DNA from: DASVCS01 sp036381495
GTDB taxonomy: Bacteria; Gemmatimonadota; Gemmatimonadetes; Longimicrobiales; RSA9
Assembly (NCBI GenBank): GCA_036381495.1
Contig: DASVCS010000168.1
Coordinates: 1-41,179, forward strand
DNA: 41,179 bases
Reading direction: 5' to 3'
Shown: piece by piece, positions 1-7,637 of the stretch
Layout of the letters: every line of letters begins with the position of its first letter
Position numbering within the stretch: position 1 is the stretch's first letter
Notes under the pieces: model-generated
The model's database searches: none
The model's input: the letters and a program-made list of their open reading frames with translations, nothing else
What the model was told of the DNA's origin: nothing
Program-made: the position numbers and the translations under genes

Positions 1-91
1 GCAGTGCAAGCACCACCGTCCTCGCTCGACTTGCATGTGTTAAGCACGCCGCCAGCGTTCGTCCTGAGCCAGGATCAAACTCTCCAAAAGA
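1..91 (-). rRNA. rrs: 16S ribosomal RNA, 5' end (partial)
   Basis: Read on the minus strand, the first ~90 bases are the universally conserved start of bacterial 16S rRNA. The 27F primer site (AGAGTTTGATCCTGGCTCAG) lies at about 66-85, followed by the conserved block ending in the ACATGCAAGTCGAGCG signature. The rest of the gene lies beyond the left edge. The exact mature 5' end is estimated from the usual few bases before AGAGTTTGATC. It is a small-subunit rRNA, driven by the promoter at 329-357. Confidence 0.97.
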
Positions 92-322
92 TCTCTCTTC
101 CTCAAGCTCTATCCTGCCTCGACGCTCTCCGCGTCTCGGAAATTACCTTTTGGCTCCCCTGGCGCCCGCTTCGCCGCCCGAAGCGGCCGGAGTACGAGAC
201 CCCGATCCAACCGGACGGCACGGACGCCGGCCCGCGGGAAGGTATACCCGCGGGCGGGGCCCACACGGATTCATCACGACCTCGGTTGTCAAACAACGGC
301 GACGCCCGAAGGCGTCGGAGAG
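92..322 (-). other. rrn leader region with hairpins
   Basis: This is the transcribed leader between the rrn promoter and mature 16S rRNA. It holds no convincing gene. Visible structures are a UUCG-capped hairpin of 6 bp at 301-316, a pair of CCCGCGGG palindromes at 231-238 and 247-254 that can form a stem, and a GACGC/GCGTC hairpin at 121-135. Such stems are usual in rRNA leaders, where they guide RNase processing and antitermination. I did not recognise a boxA. Confidence 0.6.
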
Positions 323-328
323 TCTTCT

Positions 329-357
329 AGCATAACGGTTGGTGCCGCGCTTGTCAA
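329..357 (-). promoter_or_regulatory. sigma70-type rrn promoter
   Basis: On the minus strand there is a perfect -35 box TTGACA (352-357), a 17-base spacer and a -10 box TATGCT (329-334). It points at the 16S gene, and transcription would begin near 322. The near-consensus boxes and optimal spacing fit a strong rRNA promoter. Confidence 0.88.
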
Positions 358-427
358 CCCAGCCGAACCGAATGGACGCAAGGGTTGCCGGGCCGGCAGG
401 AGCTCGACGTCGGAGGCGGCGGCGGCG

Positions 428-691
428 CTAATCCCACTCCGAGCGGCGGGGGCGACGGCCGAGTTCCTCGTGATCGGGCTCGAACTCGTCCTCCCAATCC
501 TCCTCGTCCTCCCAGTCCTCCTCCCAGTCGTCCTCTTCGTCCTCGTCCCAGTCGTCCTCCCAGTCCTCGTCCTCGTCCTCCCAGTCCTCCTCCTCCCATT
601 CCTCCTCGTCCGCTGCCTCCTGGAAGGCGAGTGGAACGATGGAGTCCTGCTCCCAGCCGGCGGTGGGATGCCGAGCCAGCACGTCCGCCAT
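428..691 (-). CDS. small Trp-rich acidic repeat protein
   Basis: An 87-residue protein of unknown function. The start is supported by a perfect AAGGAGG ribosome binding site 7 bases upstream of the ATG and a candidate promoter at 764-791. Residues 1-25 look like ordinary sequence. Residues ~26-72 are almost only D, E and W in W-[DE]-[DE] blocks, and the tail is basic (RRPRR). The DNA is a matching degenerate CCTC/CCAGTC repeat, so the length may vary by slippage. There is no signal peptide or membrane segment. It stops 70 bases before the rrn -35 box on the same strand, so read-through into rrn is possible. A polyanion-like role (nucleic-acid mimic, chaperone or cation binding) is only a guess. 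Confidence 0.72.
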   Translation of the reverse strand: MADVLARHPTAGWEQDSIVPLAFQEAADEEEWEEEDWEDEDEDWEDDWDEDEEDDWEEDWEDEEDWEDEFEPDHEELGRRPRRSEWD

Positions 692-763
692 TGAAGGTCC
701 TCCTTGCGCGGCGGTGTGTTCAGGAGACCCGAAACCTACGGATCTACCAGTAAGAACGGGCCC

Positions 764-791
764 AAGGTAAACGCCGACGGCCGTCTGTCAA
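764..791 (-). promoter_or_regulatory. candidate promoter of the acidic protein gene
   Basis: Minus-strand TTGACA (786-791), a 16-base spacer and a weak -10 box TACCTT (764-769), about 70 bases upstream of the start codon at 691. The -35 box is perfect; the -10 matches 3 of 6 positions. Confidence 0.5.
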
Positions 792-812
792 GGGGTTTTG
801 CCGGCGGGTGGA

Positions 813-2651
813 TCAGCCGGCCTTGCGGGCGGCCTTCTTGCGCTCGTGGGCCTTGAGGTGTCGCTTGCGCAGGCGGATTGCAGCGGGGGTCACCTCGACC
901 AGCTCGTCGTCTGCAATGAATTCGAGAGCGGCCTCGAGCGTCATCTCGCGGGGCGGTTCGAGCATGATGTTGTCATCGGAGCCGGCGGCGCGGATATTGG
1001 TGAGTTTCTTCCCCTTGGCGACGTTGACGTCCATGTCGCCGCTGCGGGCGTTCTCGCCGACGATCATCCCCTCGTAGACGTCGACGCCGGGCCCGATGAA
1101 GAGCGTGCCGCGCTCCTGGAGGTTGAAGAGGGCGTAGCCGACGGAGGTGCCGTCGACCATGCTGACCAGGACGCCGCGGTCGCGGCCGCGGAGTGTGCCG
1201 GCGTACGGGCCGTAGTGCGAGAACCGGTGGTGCAGCACCCCCTCGCCGCGGGTGTCGGTGAGGAACTCGCTGCGGTAGCCGAAGAGGCCGCGCGCGGGCA
1301 CGACGTAGATCAGGCGAACCAGGCCGTCGCTCCCGCGCCCGGCCGCGTTGCGCATCTCGAGCATCTCGCCGCGGCGCTGGCCGAGCTTCTCGATGACGGC
1401 GCCGGTGTAGCGCTCGGGGACGTCGATGGTGACCTCCTCGAAGGGCTCGAGCACGGAGCCGTCTGGAGCGCGGCGCGTGATCACGCGGGGCCGGGAGACG
1501 GCGAATTCGTAGCCCTCGCGGCGCATGGTCTCCATGAGGATGCCGAGGTGCAGTTCGCCGCGTCCGGAGACCGTGAAGGTGTCGGGCGAGTCGGTGTCCT
1601 CGACGCGCAGCGCGACGTTGCGTTCGAGTTCGCGTACCAGTCGCTCGCGGAGCTGGCGACTGGTGACGTATTTCCCTTCCCGGCCGGCAAACGGCGAGGT
1701 GTTGACGACGAAGTCGACCGAGATGGTGGGCTCCTCGACGGCGATCCCGGCGAGCGGTTCGGGGTGCGCGACATCGGTGATCGTCGCGCCGATCTCGACG
1801 CCGTCCAGCCCGGCGAGCGCGACGATCTCGCCCGCGCCCGCGGTCTCGATCTCCGTGCGCTGCAAGCCCTCGAAGGTGTAGAGCTTCGCCACGTGCCCCT
1901 GCCGCGGGGCGACGCCCTCCTCACCCTGTGCGCGAGGATCGATCAGCGCGATCGCATCGCCCACCGTGACGGTGCCGCGCTCGATGCGCCCGATCGCGAG
2001 CCGGCCGAGGTAGGGCGAGTAGTCGATGGTCGAGACGAGCATCTGGAAAGCGCCCTCGACCGCGCCGGGCGGCGCGGGCACGGTGGCCAGGATCGTCTCG
2101 AAGAGCGGCGTCAGGTCGCGGCGCTCGTCCTCCAGCTCGCGCACCGCGATGCCGTCGCGCGCCGCGGCGTACAGGAACGGCGCATCGAGCTGCGCCTCCG
2201 TGGCCTCGAGCTCGAGGAACAGCTCGAGCACCTCGTCGTGCACACGCATCGGCTCGGCATCCGAGCGGTCGATCTTGTTGATCACCACGATCGGCTGGAG
2301 CCCGAGCGAGAGCGCCTTCCGCGTCACGAAGCGCGTCTGCGGCATCGGCCCCTCCGCCGCATCCACCAGCAGGAGCACGCCATCCACCATGCGCAGGATG
2401 CGCTCCACCTCCCCGCCGAAGTCCGCGTGCCCCGGCGTATCCACGATGTTGATCTTGTGTCCGCCCCACCGGACCGAGGCGTTCTTCGAGAGGATCGTGA
2501 TCCCTCGCTCGCGCTCGAGCGGGTTCGAATCCAGCACCCGGTCCTCGACCACCTGGTTCTCCCGAAACGTTCCGGCCTGCCGGAGCATCTGGTCGACCAG
2601 CGTGGTCTTGCCGTGGTCCACGTGGGCGATGATGGCGATGTTGCGCAGCAT
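813..2651 (-). CDS. typA: ribosome-associated GTPase BipA/TypA
   Basis: 612 aa, the usual length for BipA, a translational GTPase that binds the ribosome and aids 50S assembly and stress or cold growth. The G domain is complete: AHVDHGKTTL (G1, near residue 8), DTPGHADFGGEVER (G3) and NKID (G4). EF-G-like domains and the BipA-specific C-terminal domain follow. I place the start at the ATG at 2651 (MLRNIAIIAHVDHGK) because it sits 6 bases after GAGGG and gives the standard N-terminus. The reading frame stays open upstream to 2753, but that part is not conserved-looking. The leader contains a promoter and a terminator-like hairpin (2698-2763). Confidence 0.97.
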   Translation of the reverse strand: MLRNIAIIAHVDHGKTTLVDQMLRQAGTFRENQVVEDRVLDSNPLERERGITILSKNASVRWGGHKINIVDTPGHADFGGEVERILRMVDGVLLLVDAAEGPMPQTRFVTRKALSLGLQPIVVINKIDRSDAEPMRVHDEVLELFLELEATEAQLDAPFLYAAARDGIAVRELEDERRDLTPLFETILATVPAPPGAVEGAFQMLVSTIDYSPYLGRLAIGRIERGTVTVGDAIALIDPRAQGEEGVAPRQGHVAKLYTFEGLQRTEIETAGAGEIVALAGLDGVEIGATITDVAHPEPLAGIAVEEPTISVDFVVNTSPFAGREGKYVTSRQLRERLVRELERNVALRVEDTDSPDTFTVSGRGELHLGILMETMRREGYEFAVSRPRVITRRAPDGSVLEPFEEVTIDVPERYTGAVIEKLGQRRGEMLEMRNAAGRGSDGLVRLIYVVPARGLFGYRSEFLTDTRGEGVLHHRFSHYGPYAGTLRGRDRGVLVSMVDGTSVGYALFNLQERGTLFIGPGVDVYEGMIVGENARSGDMDVNVAKGKKLTNIRAAGSDDNIMLEPPREMTLEAALEFIADDELVEVTPAAIRLRKRHLKAHERKKAARKAG

Positions 2652-2697
2652 GGGCATCCCTCGGCCGCGCGGCGCGACCGAGCGCCGTCGGCGACAC

Positions 2698-2723
2698 AAA
2701 AATCCGGGCCCGTCGGGGCCCGG
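2698..2723 (-). terminator. terminator-like hairpin in the typA leader
   Basis: On the minus strand a perfect 8-bp stem (CCGGGCCC / GGGCCCGG) with a 4-base loop is followed by ATTTTT: the form of a rho-independent terminator. It lies 46 bases before the typA start and just downstream of the predicted start site of the 2735-2763 promoter. It could end yjbQ transcripts or attenuate typA. Confidence 0.75.
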
Positions 2724-2734
2724 CGCAAACACTG

Positions 2735-2763
2735 AATTTAGCGGGATCCGCACCTGCGCTCAA
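2735..2763 (-). promoter_or_regulatory. candidate typA promoter
   Basis: Minus-strand TTGAGC (2758-2763), exactly 17 bases, then TAAATT (2735-2740). Transcription would start near 2728, directly before the 2698-2723 hairpin, giving a leader of about 77 nt. Confidence 0.6.
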
Positions 2764-2865
2764 CCCCTGGAGCGCGCATTTCCGCGCCGTTCCACCGTGG
2801 AGCCGGTCGTTTCAGCGGGACGTCCCGGAGGGTGTGCGCCGGCAGGCCGCGCGCGGCATCACGCC

Positions 2866-2957
2866 GCCGCTGGAGCGGTCGTCGCATCGTTCCGGAGTCG
2901 CGCGTGCCGTCGGTGCGAACGCCTCCAACGGCCCAGCGGCTCCGGACCTGCGGGTGA
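2866..2957. repeat. dispersed ~80-bp intergenic repeat, copy 1
   Basis: This segment resembles the intergenic DNA at 25631-25800. GTCGCATC at 2881 and GCGGCTCCG at 2936 are 55 bases apart, and the same two blocks at 25730 and 25785 are also 55 apart, with similar sequence around each. The ends CGGAGTCG and GCGGCTCCG are inverted relatives, so the unit can form an imperfect hairpin. It lies between yjbQ and typA. Confidence 0.6.
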
Positions 2958-2970
2958 ACCGCGCCACGAC

Positions 2971-3366
2971 CTAGGAGAGGATACGCGCCGCGATCTCGCG
3001 CGTGCGCGGGCCATCCCATTCGGCGAGGAACACGCGCTGCCACGTGCCGAGCAGGAGGTCGCCGTCCTCGATCAGGAGTGTGAGGCCGGGGCCGAAGAGC
3101 GAGGTCTTGACGTGGGCATCCGTGTTCCCCTCGGCGTGGCGGTACTCGCCCTCGTGGGGCACGAGCCGTCGGAGGGTCGAGACCAGGTCGTGCGCCACAT
3201 CGGGGTCGGCGCCCTCGTTGACGGTCAAGGCGCAGGTGGTGTGCAGGCACCAGAGGTGGAGGACGCCGTCGCGGACGCCCTCGTCGCGGATGACGTCGCG
3301 GAGCTGGGTCGTGATGTCGACGAGCGCCTCCCGCCTGCCGGTCCGGACGCGGATGCGGCGGTTCAT
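2971..3366 (-). CDS. YjbQ/UPF0047 family protein
   Basis: 131 aa, typical length for the YjbQ (UPF0047) family, compact beta-sheet trimers; some members have weak thiamine-phosphate synthase activity. Family hallmarks are visible: HLWCLHTTCALTVNE near residues 40-55 with conserved Cys/His, the GEYRHAEGNTDAHVKTSL block, and the C-terminal GTWQRVFLAEWDGPR. The start at 3366 (MNRRIRVRT) follows GGAG at 8 bases. The frame is open upstream to 3468 but that extension is Arg-rich and unlikely. It reads in the same direction as typA. The physiological role is unclear. Confidence 0.93.
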   Translation of the reverse strand: MNRRIRVRTGRREALVDITTQLRDVIRDEGVRDGVLHLWCLHTTCALTVNEGADPDVAHDLVSTLRRLVPHEGEYRHAEGNTDAHVKTSLFGPGLTLLIEDGDLLLGTWQRVFLAEWDGPRTREIAARILS

Positions 3367-3451
3367 GAACGTCGCTCCGGGCGCGGCGCACGGCCGGCCC
3401 ACGTCGCCGGGACGCGGCCGTCGCGGTGGCTTCCGCCGGCGGCGCGCGGAG

Positions 3452-3670
3452 TCATATCGAGTTCGCATGGACCGTGCGCGATCCGGGCCGACCCCTCGGA
3501 GCGGGAACGTTTACGTTCACGGGCACGGAGTGCGCCCTCCGCTCCCCGTAAACGTAAACGCTCCCGCTCCAGGCGGCGAAGCCGCCGCTCCCGTTCCCGT
3601 GCAGTACCGAGGAGCCGCCGCTCCCGTTCCCGTGCAGCACCGACGACCGGTCCCCGCGAACTCGATATCA
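3452..3670. repeat. palindromic intergenic element with terminal inverted repeats
   Basis: A structured ~220-bp block between yjbQ and the CDF gene. The outer 15-base inverted repeats (3452-3466 and 3656-3670) match at 14 of 15 positions. Inside, 26-base arms at 3498-3523 and 3545-3570 pair at about 23 positions around a 21-base loop and consist of GTTTACGTT-like motifs. Two direct copies of a 30-base unit (3581-3610 and 3614-3643, 29 of 30 identical, period 33) follow. The right inverted repeat contains the stop codon of the CDF gene. No protein-coding signal was found. It looks like a MITE- or REP-like intergenic element. Confidence 0.7.
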
Positions 3671-4693
3671 CGCGGTGCCTCCGAGGGTCCCGGCCGTGCC
3701 CGGCTCGAGTTGGACCGTGATGTGGCGGATCCCGAAGCGGGCGCCGAGCCGCGCGTGGATCTCTTCGAGGACGCGCTGGTTCTGGCGCGGGTCGCGGACG
3801 ACGGCGTGTCCGCTCATGGCGAGCAAGCCGCTGGTGACGGTCCAGACGTGGAGGTCGTGGACGTCGTCGACGTCGTCGATCTCATCGATGGCGCGGCGCA
3901 CCTCGGCGAGGTCGATGTGGGCGGGCGCGGCTTCGAGCAGGACGTCGACCGACTCGCGGACGAGCTTCCAACTGCTGGCCAGAATGAGGAAGCCGACGAC
4001 GACGGAGATCAGCGGGTCGGCGTAGGACCAGCCGGTGGCCATGATCAGCAGCGCGGCGGCGACGGCGCCGGCGGAACCCAGCAGGTCGCCCAGGACGTGC
4101 AGGTACGCGCCGCGGACGTTGAGGCTGTGGCCGGCGGACCGGTGCAGCACCACCGCGGCGAGGATGTTGGCCGCGAGCCCCCCGAGCGCGACGGCGAGCA
4201 TGAGGCCGCTCTGGACCGGCATGGGTGCGCGGAACCGCTGGTACGCCTCGAAGAAGATGACGAACGAGAGGGCGATCAGCGTCGCGCCGTTGAGCAGTGC
4301 GGCGAGGATCTCCCAGCGCAGGTAGCCGTACGTCTTCTCGGGGGCGGCGGGCCGCCGCGCGAACCAGAGCGCGAAGAGCGAGAGCGAGAGCGCGGCGACG
4401 TCGGTCAGCATGTGGCCGGCATCGGCCATCAGCGCGAGCGAATCGGCGAGCCAGCCGCCGACGAACTCGATCGCCATGACCGCGGCGGTCAGGCCGGCGA
4501 CGAACTGGAGCGCCCTGCGCCCGACCGCGCGGTGATGGTGATGCTCGTGGCCGCCGTGCGCGCCGTGGACCTCGTGCGCGGTGTAGTGGTGCGCCCCGTG
4601 GGCGTGCGCCGTCGCCGCATCCTGGTGCGGCGCCGCGAGTCGGCAGTGTGACTGCGGCTCCATGATGCAGCCGTCGTTTCCGCGCGGCCTCAT
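3668..4693 (-). CDS. cation diffusion facilitator (CzcD/ZitB-type) metal exporter
   Basis: 341 aa. Six transmembrane segments plus a cytoplasmic C-terminal CDF domain predict an inner-membrane Zn/Co/Cd:H+ antiporter. The paired metal-site motifs HxxxD are present in TM2 (ADAGHMLTDVA) and TM5 (HVLGDLLGS). Residues 24-54 are very His-rich, as in ZitB/CzcD, and likely bind metal. The start at 4693 overlaps the upstream stop (ATGA), which suggests coupling. An alternative ATG at 4663 (MEPQSHC) would shorten it by 10 residues. The stop codon lies within the inverted repeat of the 3452-3670 element. Confidence 0.94.
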   Translation of the reverse strand: MRPRGNDGCIMEPQSHCRLAAPHQDAATAHAHGAHHYTAHEVHGAHGGHEHHHHRAVGRRALQFVAGLTAAVMAIEFVGGWLADSLALMADAGHMLTDVAALSLSLFALWFARRPAAPEKTYGYLRWEILAALLNGATLIALSFVIFFEAYQRFRAPMPVQSGLMLAVALGGLAANILAAVVLHRSAGHSLNVRGAYLHVLGDLLGSAGAVAAALLIMATGWSYADPLISVVVGFLILASSWKLVRESVDVLLEAAPAHIDLAEVRRAIDEIDDVDDVHDLHVWTVTSGLLAMSGHAVVRDPRQNQRVLEEIHARLGARFGIRHITVQLEPGTAGTLGGTA

Positions 4694-5094
4694 GAGCCGC
4701 CCGCCCCGGCATCGAGGAACTCGGCATCGGCGGCAATGACCCAGGTCCACGATGCGCCGATGTCGAACGACCGGGGCGCCAGCTCGAGGGCGGCGCCATC
4801 CTCCGCGTGCGCCGTCAGAACCACCGGCTCGCCGGCCACGATCGGTGCGACCCGCGCGGTCGCGCCCGCCGGCACGTGACCGACCACGACCCGCGCGCCG
4901 CCCACGGCCAGCCGATAGGCGATCGCGAGGTCGCGATCCGTGTGGTTTTCGACGGTGAGTCGCGCGAGCGCCGCCGCGCGCGGCCCGCGCTCGGGGGCCG
5001 GCTGCTGCGCGATGTCCGCCCGCGCGCCGCAGGCATAGAACGCCGCGATGCAGAGCAGGGCGAAATAGCGACGCGCGTCGAACAGATGCTTCAT
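4690..5094 (-). CDS. hypothetical exported protein upstream of the metal exporter
   Basis: 134 aa. A charged start (MKHLFDARR) and a hydrophobic stretch ending FYACGARADIA indicate export. C22 could be a weak lipobox, or signal peptidase I could cut after ARA. The remainder looks like an all-beta domain (residues ~45-120, VENHTDRDLAIAYRL...). I do not recognise the family. Its stop overlaps the CDF start by 4 bases, so the two are probably translated together; a periplasmic accessory role in metal homeostasis is inference from position. The frame is open upstream to 5250 but lacks a better start. Confidence 0.75.
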   Translation of the reverse strand: MKHLFDARRYFALLCIAAFYACGARADIAQQPAPERGPRAAALARLTVENHTDRDLAIAYRLAVGGARVVVGHVPAGATARVAPIVAGEPVVLTAHAEDGAALELAPRSFDIGASWTWVIAADAEFLDAGAGGS

Positions 5095-5271
5095 TCCCGG
5101 GTCGAATCCTCGTGATACCGCCGTCCTCCGCCTTCCGGACCACCTCCGTGGTACGGCGCCGGAGGCGTCGGTCGCGACGCGGACGCGGCGGCGCGCTGCC
5201 GTCCGCGCGATCGCAATGGCGTCGAGAGACTTCTTTACCCCATCCCCCATCTCGGGTTCACCCGGTGTGGT

Positions 5272-6594
5272 TCAGTCCGCACGGCGGGTGGCCGGCGGCG
5301 CCTCCTCTCCGCTACGCGCGACGACCAGCTCGCCGGAGCGGACCAACGCCGACTTCAGCAGAATGGGACCGGTGAGGAGGTGCACGATGATGATGGCCGT
5401 CGCGAGCGCGACGAAGTCGTTGCCCCACTCCGGGAACTCACGTCCGACGAGGAGCGCGAGGCCGAGCGTCACGCCGGCCTGGGAGATCAGGCCCCGCCAT
5501 GCGAGACGCTGGATCATCCTCGGCGCGGCCGCCGCGGCGGCGCCGATCCACGCGCCCAGCCAGGTGAGTCCGCCGCGGATGAGGACGATCACGAGCGCGG
5601 CGAACCAGAACGTGGCGAAGACGCGGAGGTCCAGTGCCGCGCCGGCGAGCGCGAAGAAGACCGCAAAGACGACGAGTGCGTTGGCCTCGATGGCGTGAAT
5701 CAACTGGTCGCCGGCCGGCGAGCCGTTCTCGATGACGAAGCCGGCGCTGACGGCCAGGAGCAACAATTCGACGTGGAACCCGTCCGCGGCCAACGTGAGC
5801 AGGTACGTGAACATGAGGGTCGCCAACACGCTGCGCTTGGCGATGTGCTCGAGGTAGAGCGCGAAGCCCCACCCCGCCACGGCGCCGATGAGGATGGCGC
5901 CGCCCACCTCCCAGGCGACCTGGCCGAGGAGCGCGCTGTCGAACGTCGCCTGCGGATCGACCAACGGCCCCGCCAGCGCCAGCGCAGTGGCGAGGAGGAT
6001 GATGACCAGCACATCCTTCAGGATCGTGACGCCGAGGATCGTCTCGGTCAGGTCGCCGTGGACCTCGGCCTCGTTGATGACGGCGATGGTCGCGTCCGGT
6101 GACGAGTTGCCGCTCCAGATGCCGAGGATCAGTGCGGCGGCCGCGGTGAACGACCACGGCTGGTCGGCGAGCGGCGGGATGAACGGGCGGACGGCCACGA
6201 CCAGGAGAGCCATCCCGACCATCACGATGAGCAGGACGCCCAGCCCGATCCCGACGATCGCCCGGAAGGAGCGGCGCAGCTCCGCGACCCTCAGTTCGCC
6301 GCCGGCCGTGAGGGCAATGAGCGCGAGCGCGAGGTCATCGATGATCCGGAACGAGGCGACGGTCGGCGCATCGAGGATCCCGAGCGCGAACGGGCCGACC
6401 AGGATCCCGGCGAGGACGTAGCCGGTGATGCGCGGCAGCCGCACGGCGGCCGCGACCTTGCCGGCCAGATAGGAAGCGAGGAGCACGAAGCCGAGCAGCA
6501 TCGTCGCCGGCATCGCGTTCGGCGCGGGCGTGGCCAGCTCGCGCACGGCCAGGGTGAGCGCGACGAGCGCGACGAACATGAGGAGCGGCTGCAT
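5272..6594 (-). CDS. CPA2-family cation:proton antiporter
   Basis: 440 aa, almost entirely hydrophobic, about 12-13 transmembrane segments, matching the Na+/H+ exchanger domain of the CPA2 (KefB/GerN-like) family. The family ion-binding region is seen as SGNSSPDATIAVINE around residues 155-170, with the conserved Asp after SSP. It lacks the cytoplasmic RCK/TrkA-N domain of full Kef proteins. A Na+ or K+/H+ exchange role in pH or salt homeostasis is likely; the ion cannot be told. It starts 4 bases after the otsB stop, so they form an operon; trehalose synthesis fits an osmotic-stress theme. Confidence 0.93.
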   Translation of the reverse strand: MQPLLMFVALVALTLAVRELATPAPNAMPATMLLGFVLLASYLAGKVAAAVRLPRITGYVLAGILVGPFALGILDAPTVASFRIIDDLALALIALTAGGELRVAELRRSFRAIVGIGLGVLLIVMVGMALLVVAVRPFIPPLADQPWSFTAAAALILGIWSGNSSPDATIAVINEAEVHGDLTETILGVTILKDVLVIILLATALALAGPLVDPQATFDSALLGQVAWEVGGAILIGAVAGWGFALYLEHIAKRSVLATLMFTYLLTLAADGFHVELLLLAVSAGFVIENGSPAGDQLIHAIEANALVVFAVFFALAGAALDLRVFATFWFAALVIVLIRGGLTWLGAWIGAAAAAAPRMIQRLAWRGLISQAGVTLGLALLVGREFPEWGNDFVALATAIIIVHLLTGPILLKSALVRSGELVVARSGEEAPPATRRAD

Positions 6595-6598
6595 CGGC

Positions 6599-7393
6599 CT
6601 AACCGGGCGCGGCGAGCGCGTTCAGGAGCGCGGCCACCTCCGCGACCGAGGCGACCCACGCCGTCGCGGCCGTCTCCGCGGGCGCGGGGGACGCGACGAC
6701 CACGCCGTCGCCCCGGCCACGCAGTGCACGGAACGCGTCCTCGTCCGTCGCGTCGTCGCCGATGAAGATGGCCGGGAGGAGCGCCGTGCCGGGCGCTTCG
6801 AGCGCATCGAGGAGGAATCGGACCGCGCGCCCCTTGTCCCACGGGACGTCCGGCCGCACCTCGATGACCTGCTTCCCGCCGGTGATCCGTAGCCCCGGCT
6901 CGGCGCCGCAACGCTCGCGCACCCGCCGCTGGACCTCCTCGGCCACGGCCGGATCCCGGACCAGGCGGTAGTGGACGCTGAGCGTGAGCCCCTTGTCCTC
7001 GAGCACCACACCCTCCATCCGATCCGCCCACTCCCGCACCGACGCCGCGCACGCCGCGATCCGCGAGCGCGCAGCCGCCGCACCGGAGTGCACCTCCTGG
7101 ATCCCCGGCCCCTCGATCTCCATCCCGTGGTTGCCCGCGTAGTACAGCCCCGGCAGGCCGACACGGGCGCGGGTGTCTTCCAGCGAACGGCCGCTCACCA
7201 CCGCCACGTCCGTGTCCGGCCGCGCCGCCAGCCGCTCGAGCGCCTCCCGCGATGCCGCCGGAAACACCACCTCCGCCGGATGACCCGCGATCGGCGCCAG
7301 CGTTCCGTCGAAGTCCAGCGCGACCAGCATGCGACCCGCACGCCGCCGCGCAGCGCGCCAACCATCGATCCTCTCGCCGGCATGAGGGAGCAT
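6599..7393 (-). CDS. otsB: trehalose-6-phosphate phosphatase
   Basis: 264 aa HAD-superfamily (type IIB) phosphatase that removes phosphate from trehalose-6-phosphate. Motifs: LDFDGTLAP (nucleophile DxD), VVSGR, the substrate-binding GNHGMEI, and GDDATDEDAF near the C-terminus, all typical of OtsB. I chose the ATG at 7393 because GAGGCGG lies just upstream; another ATG at 7330 (MLVALDFDG) has no site. No OtsA synthase is in this window. It is first in an operon with the antiporter and divergent from dnaE. Confidence 0.95.
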   Translation of the reverse strand: MLPHAGERIDGWRAARRRAGRMLVALDFDGTLAPIAGHPAEVVFPAASREALERLAARPDTDVAVVSGRSLEDTRARVGLPGLYYAGNHGMEIEGPGIQEVHSGAAAARSRIAACAASVREWADRMEGVVLEDKGLTLSVHYRLVRDPAVAEEVQRRVRERCGAEPGLRITGGKQVIEVRPDVPWDKGRAVRFLLDALEAPGTALLPAIFIGDDATDEDAFRALRGRGDGVVVASPAPAETAATAWVASVAEVAALLNALAAPG

Positions 7394-7547
7394 TCCGCCT
7401 CGCGTGCTTCCGGTTCCCGCCGCCCGACGCGGCCCGATGCGAAGTGTACGGCCGGGGTCCGCGCCAGGCAAACGCCGCGGCAGCGGCGCGGCGCGACTCC
7501 GTTGCCCCGGACCGGACCCGCGGTTAAGTTGAAAGGGTACCACATGC

Positions 7548-7575
7548 ACTATTCGCGTAACCCGTTTGCTTTCAA
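7548..7575 (-). promoter_or_regulatory. weak candidate promoter in the otsB/dnaE intergenic region
   Basis: Minus-strand TTGAAA (7570-7575), 16 bases, AATAGT (7548-7553), about 155 bases before otsB. The 244-base divergent region must hold both promoters. On the plus strand TTGAAA at 7530 with TATTCG 15 bases later is the only, poorer, candidate for dnaE. Confidence 0.3.
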
Positions 7576-7637
7576 TGCGTTCGATCCTTTTCGCCGCCGA
7601 CGCCGCGCGACTGCTCGCGTGCGCAGACTGAGGAGAC

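Noticed and set aside
264..292. Second TTGACA (287-292) in the rrn leader as promoter P2
   Set aside because: The position 17 bases downstream reads TCCGTG, which is no -10 box.
385..753. Plus-strand Pro/Arg-rich frame over the acidic repeat
   Set aside because: It is the reverse reading of the CCTC/CCAGTC repeat; only the minus-strand frame has a ribosome binding site.
798..2735. Long plus-strand frame antisense to typA
   Set aside because: Mirror of the BipA gene in GC-rich DNA; no family-like sequence.
3581..3643. CRISPR-like short repeats
   Set aside because: Two copies only, period 33, with no constant-length unique spacers and no cas genes nearby.
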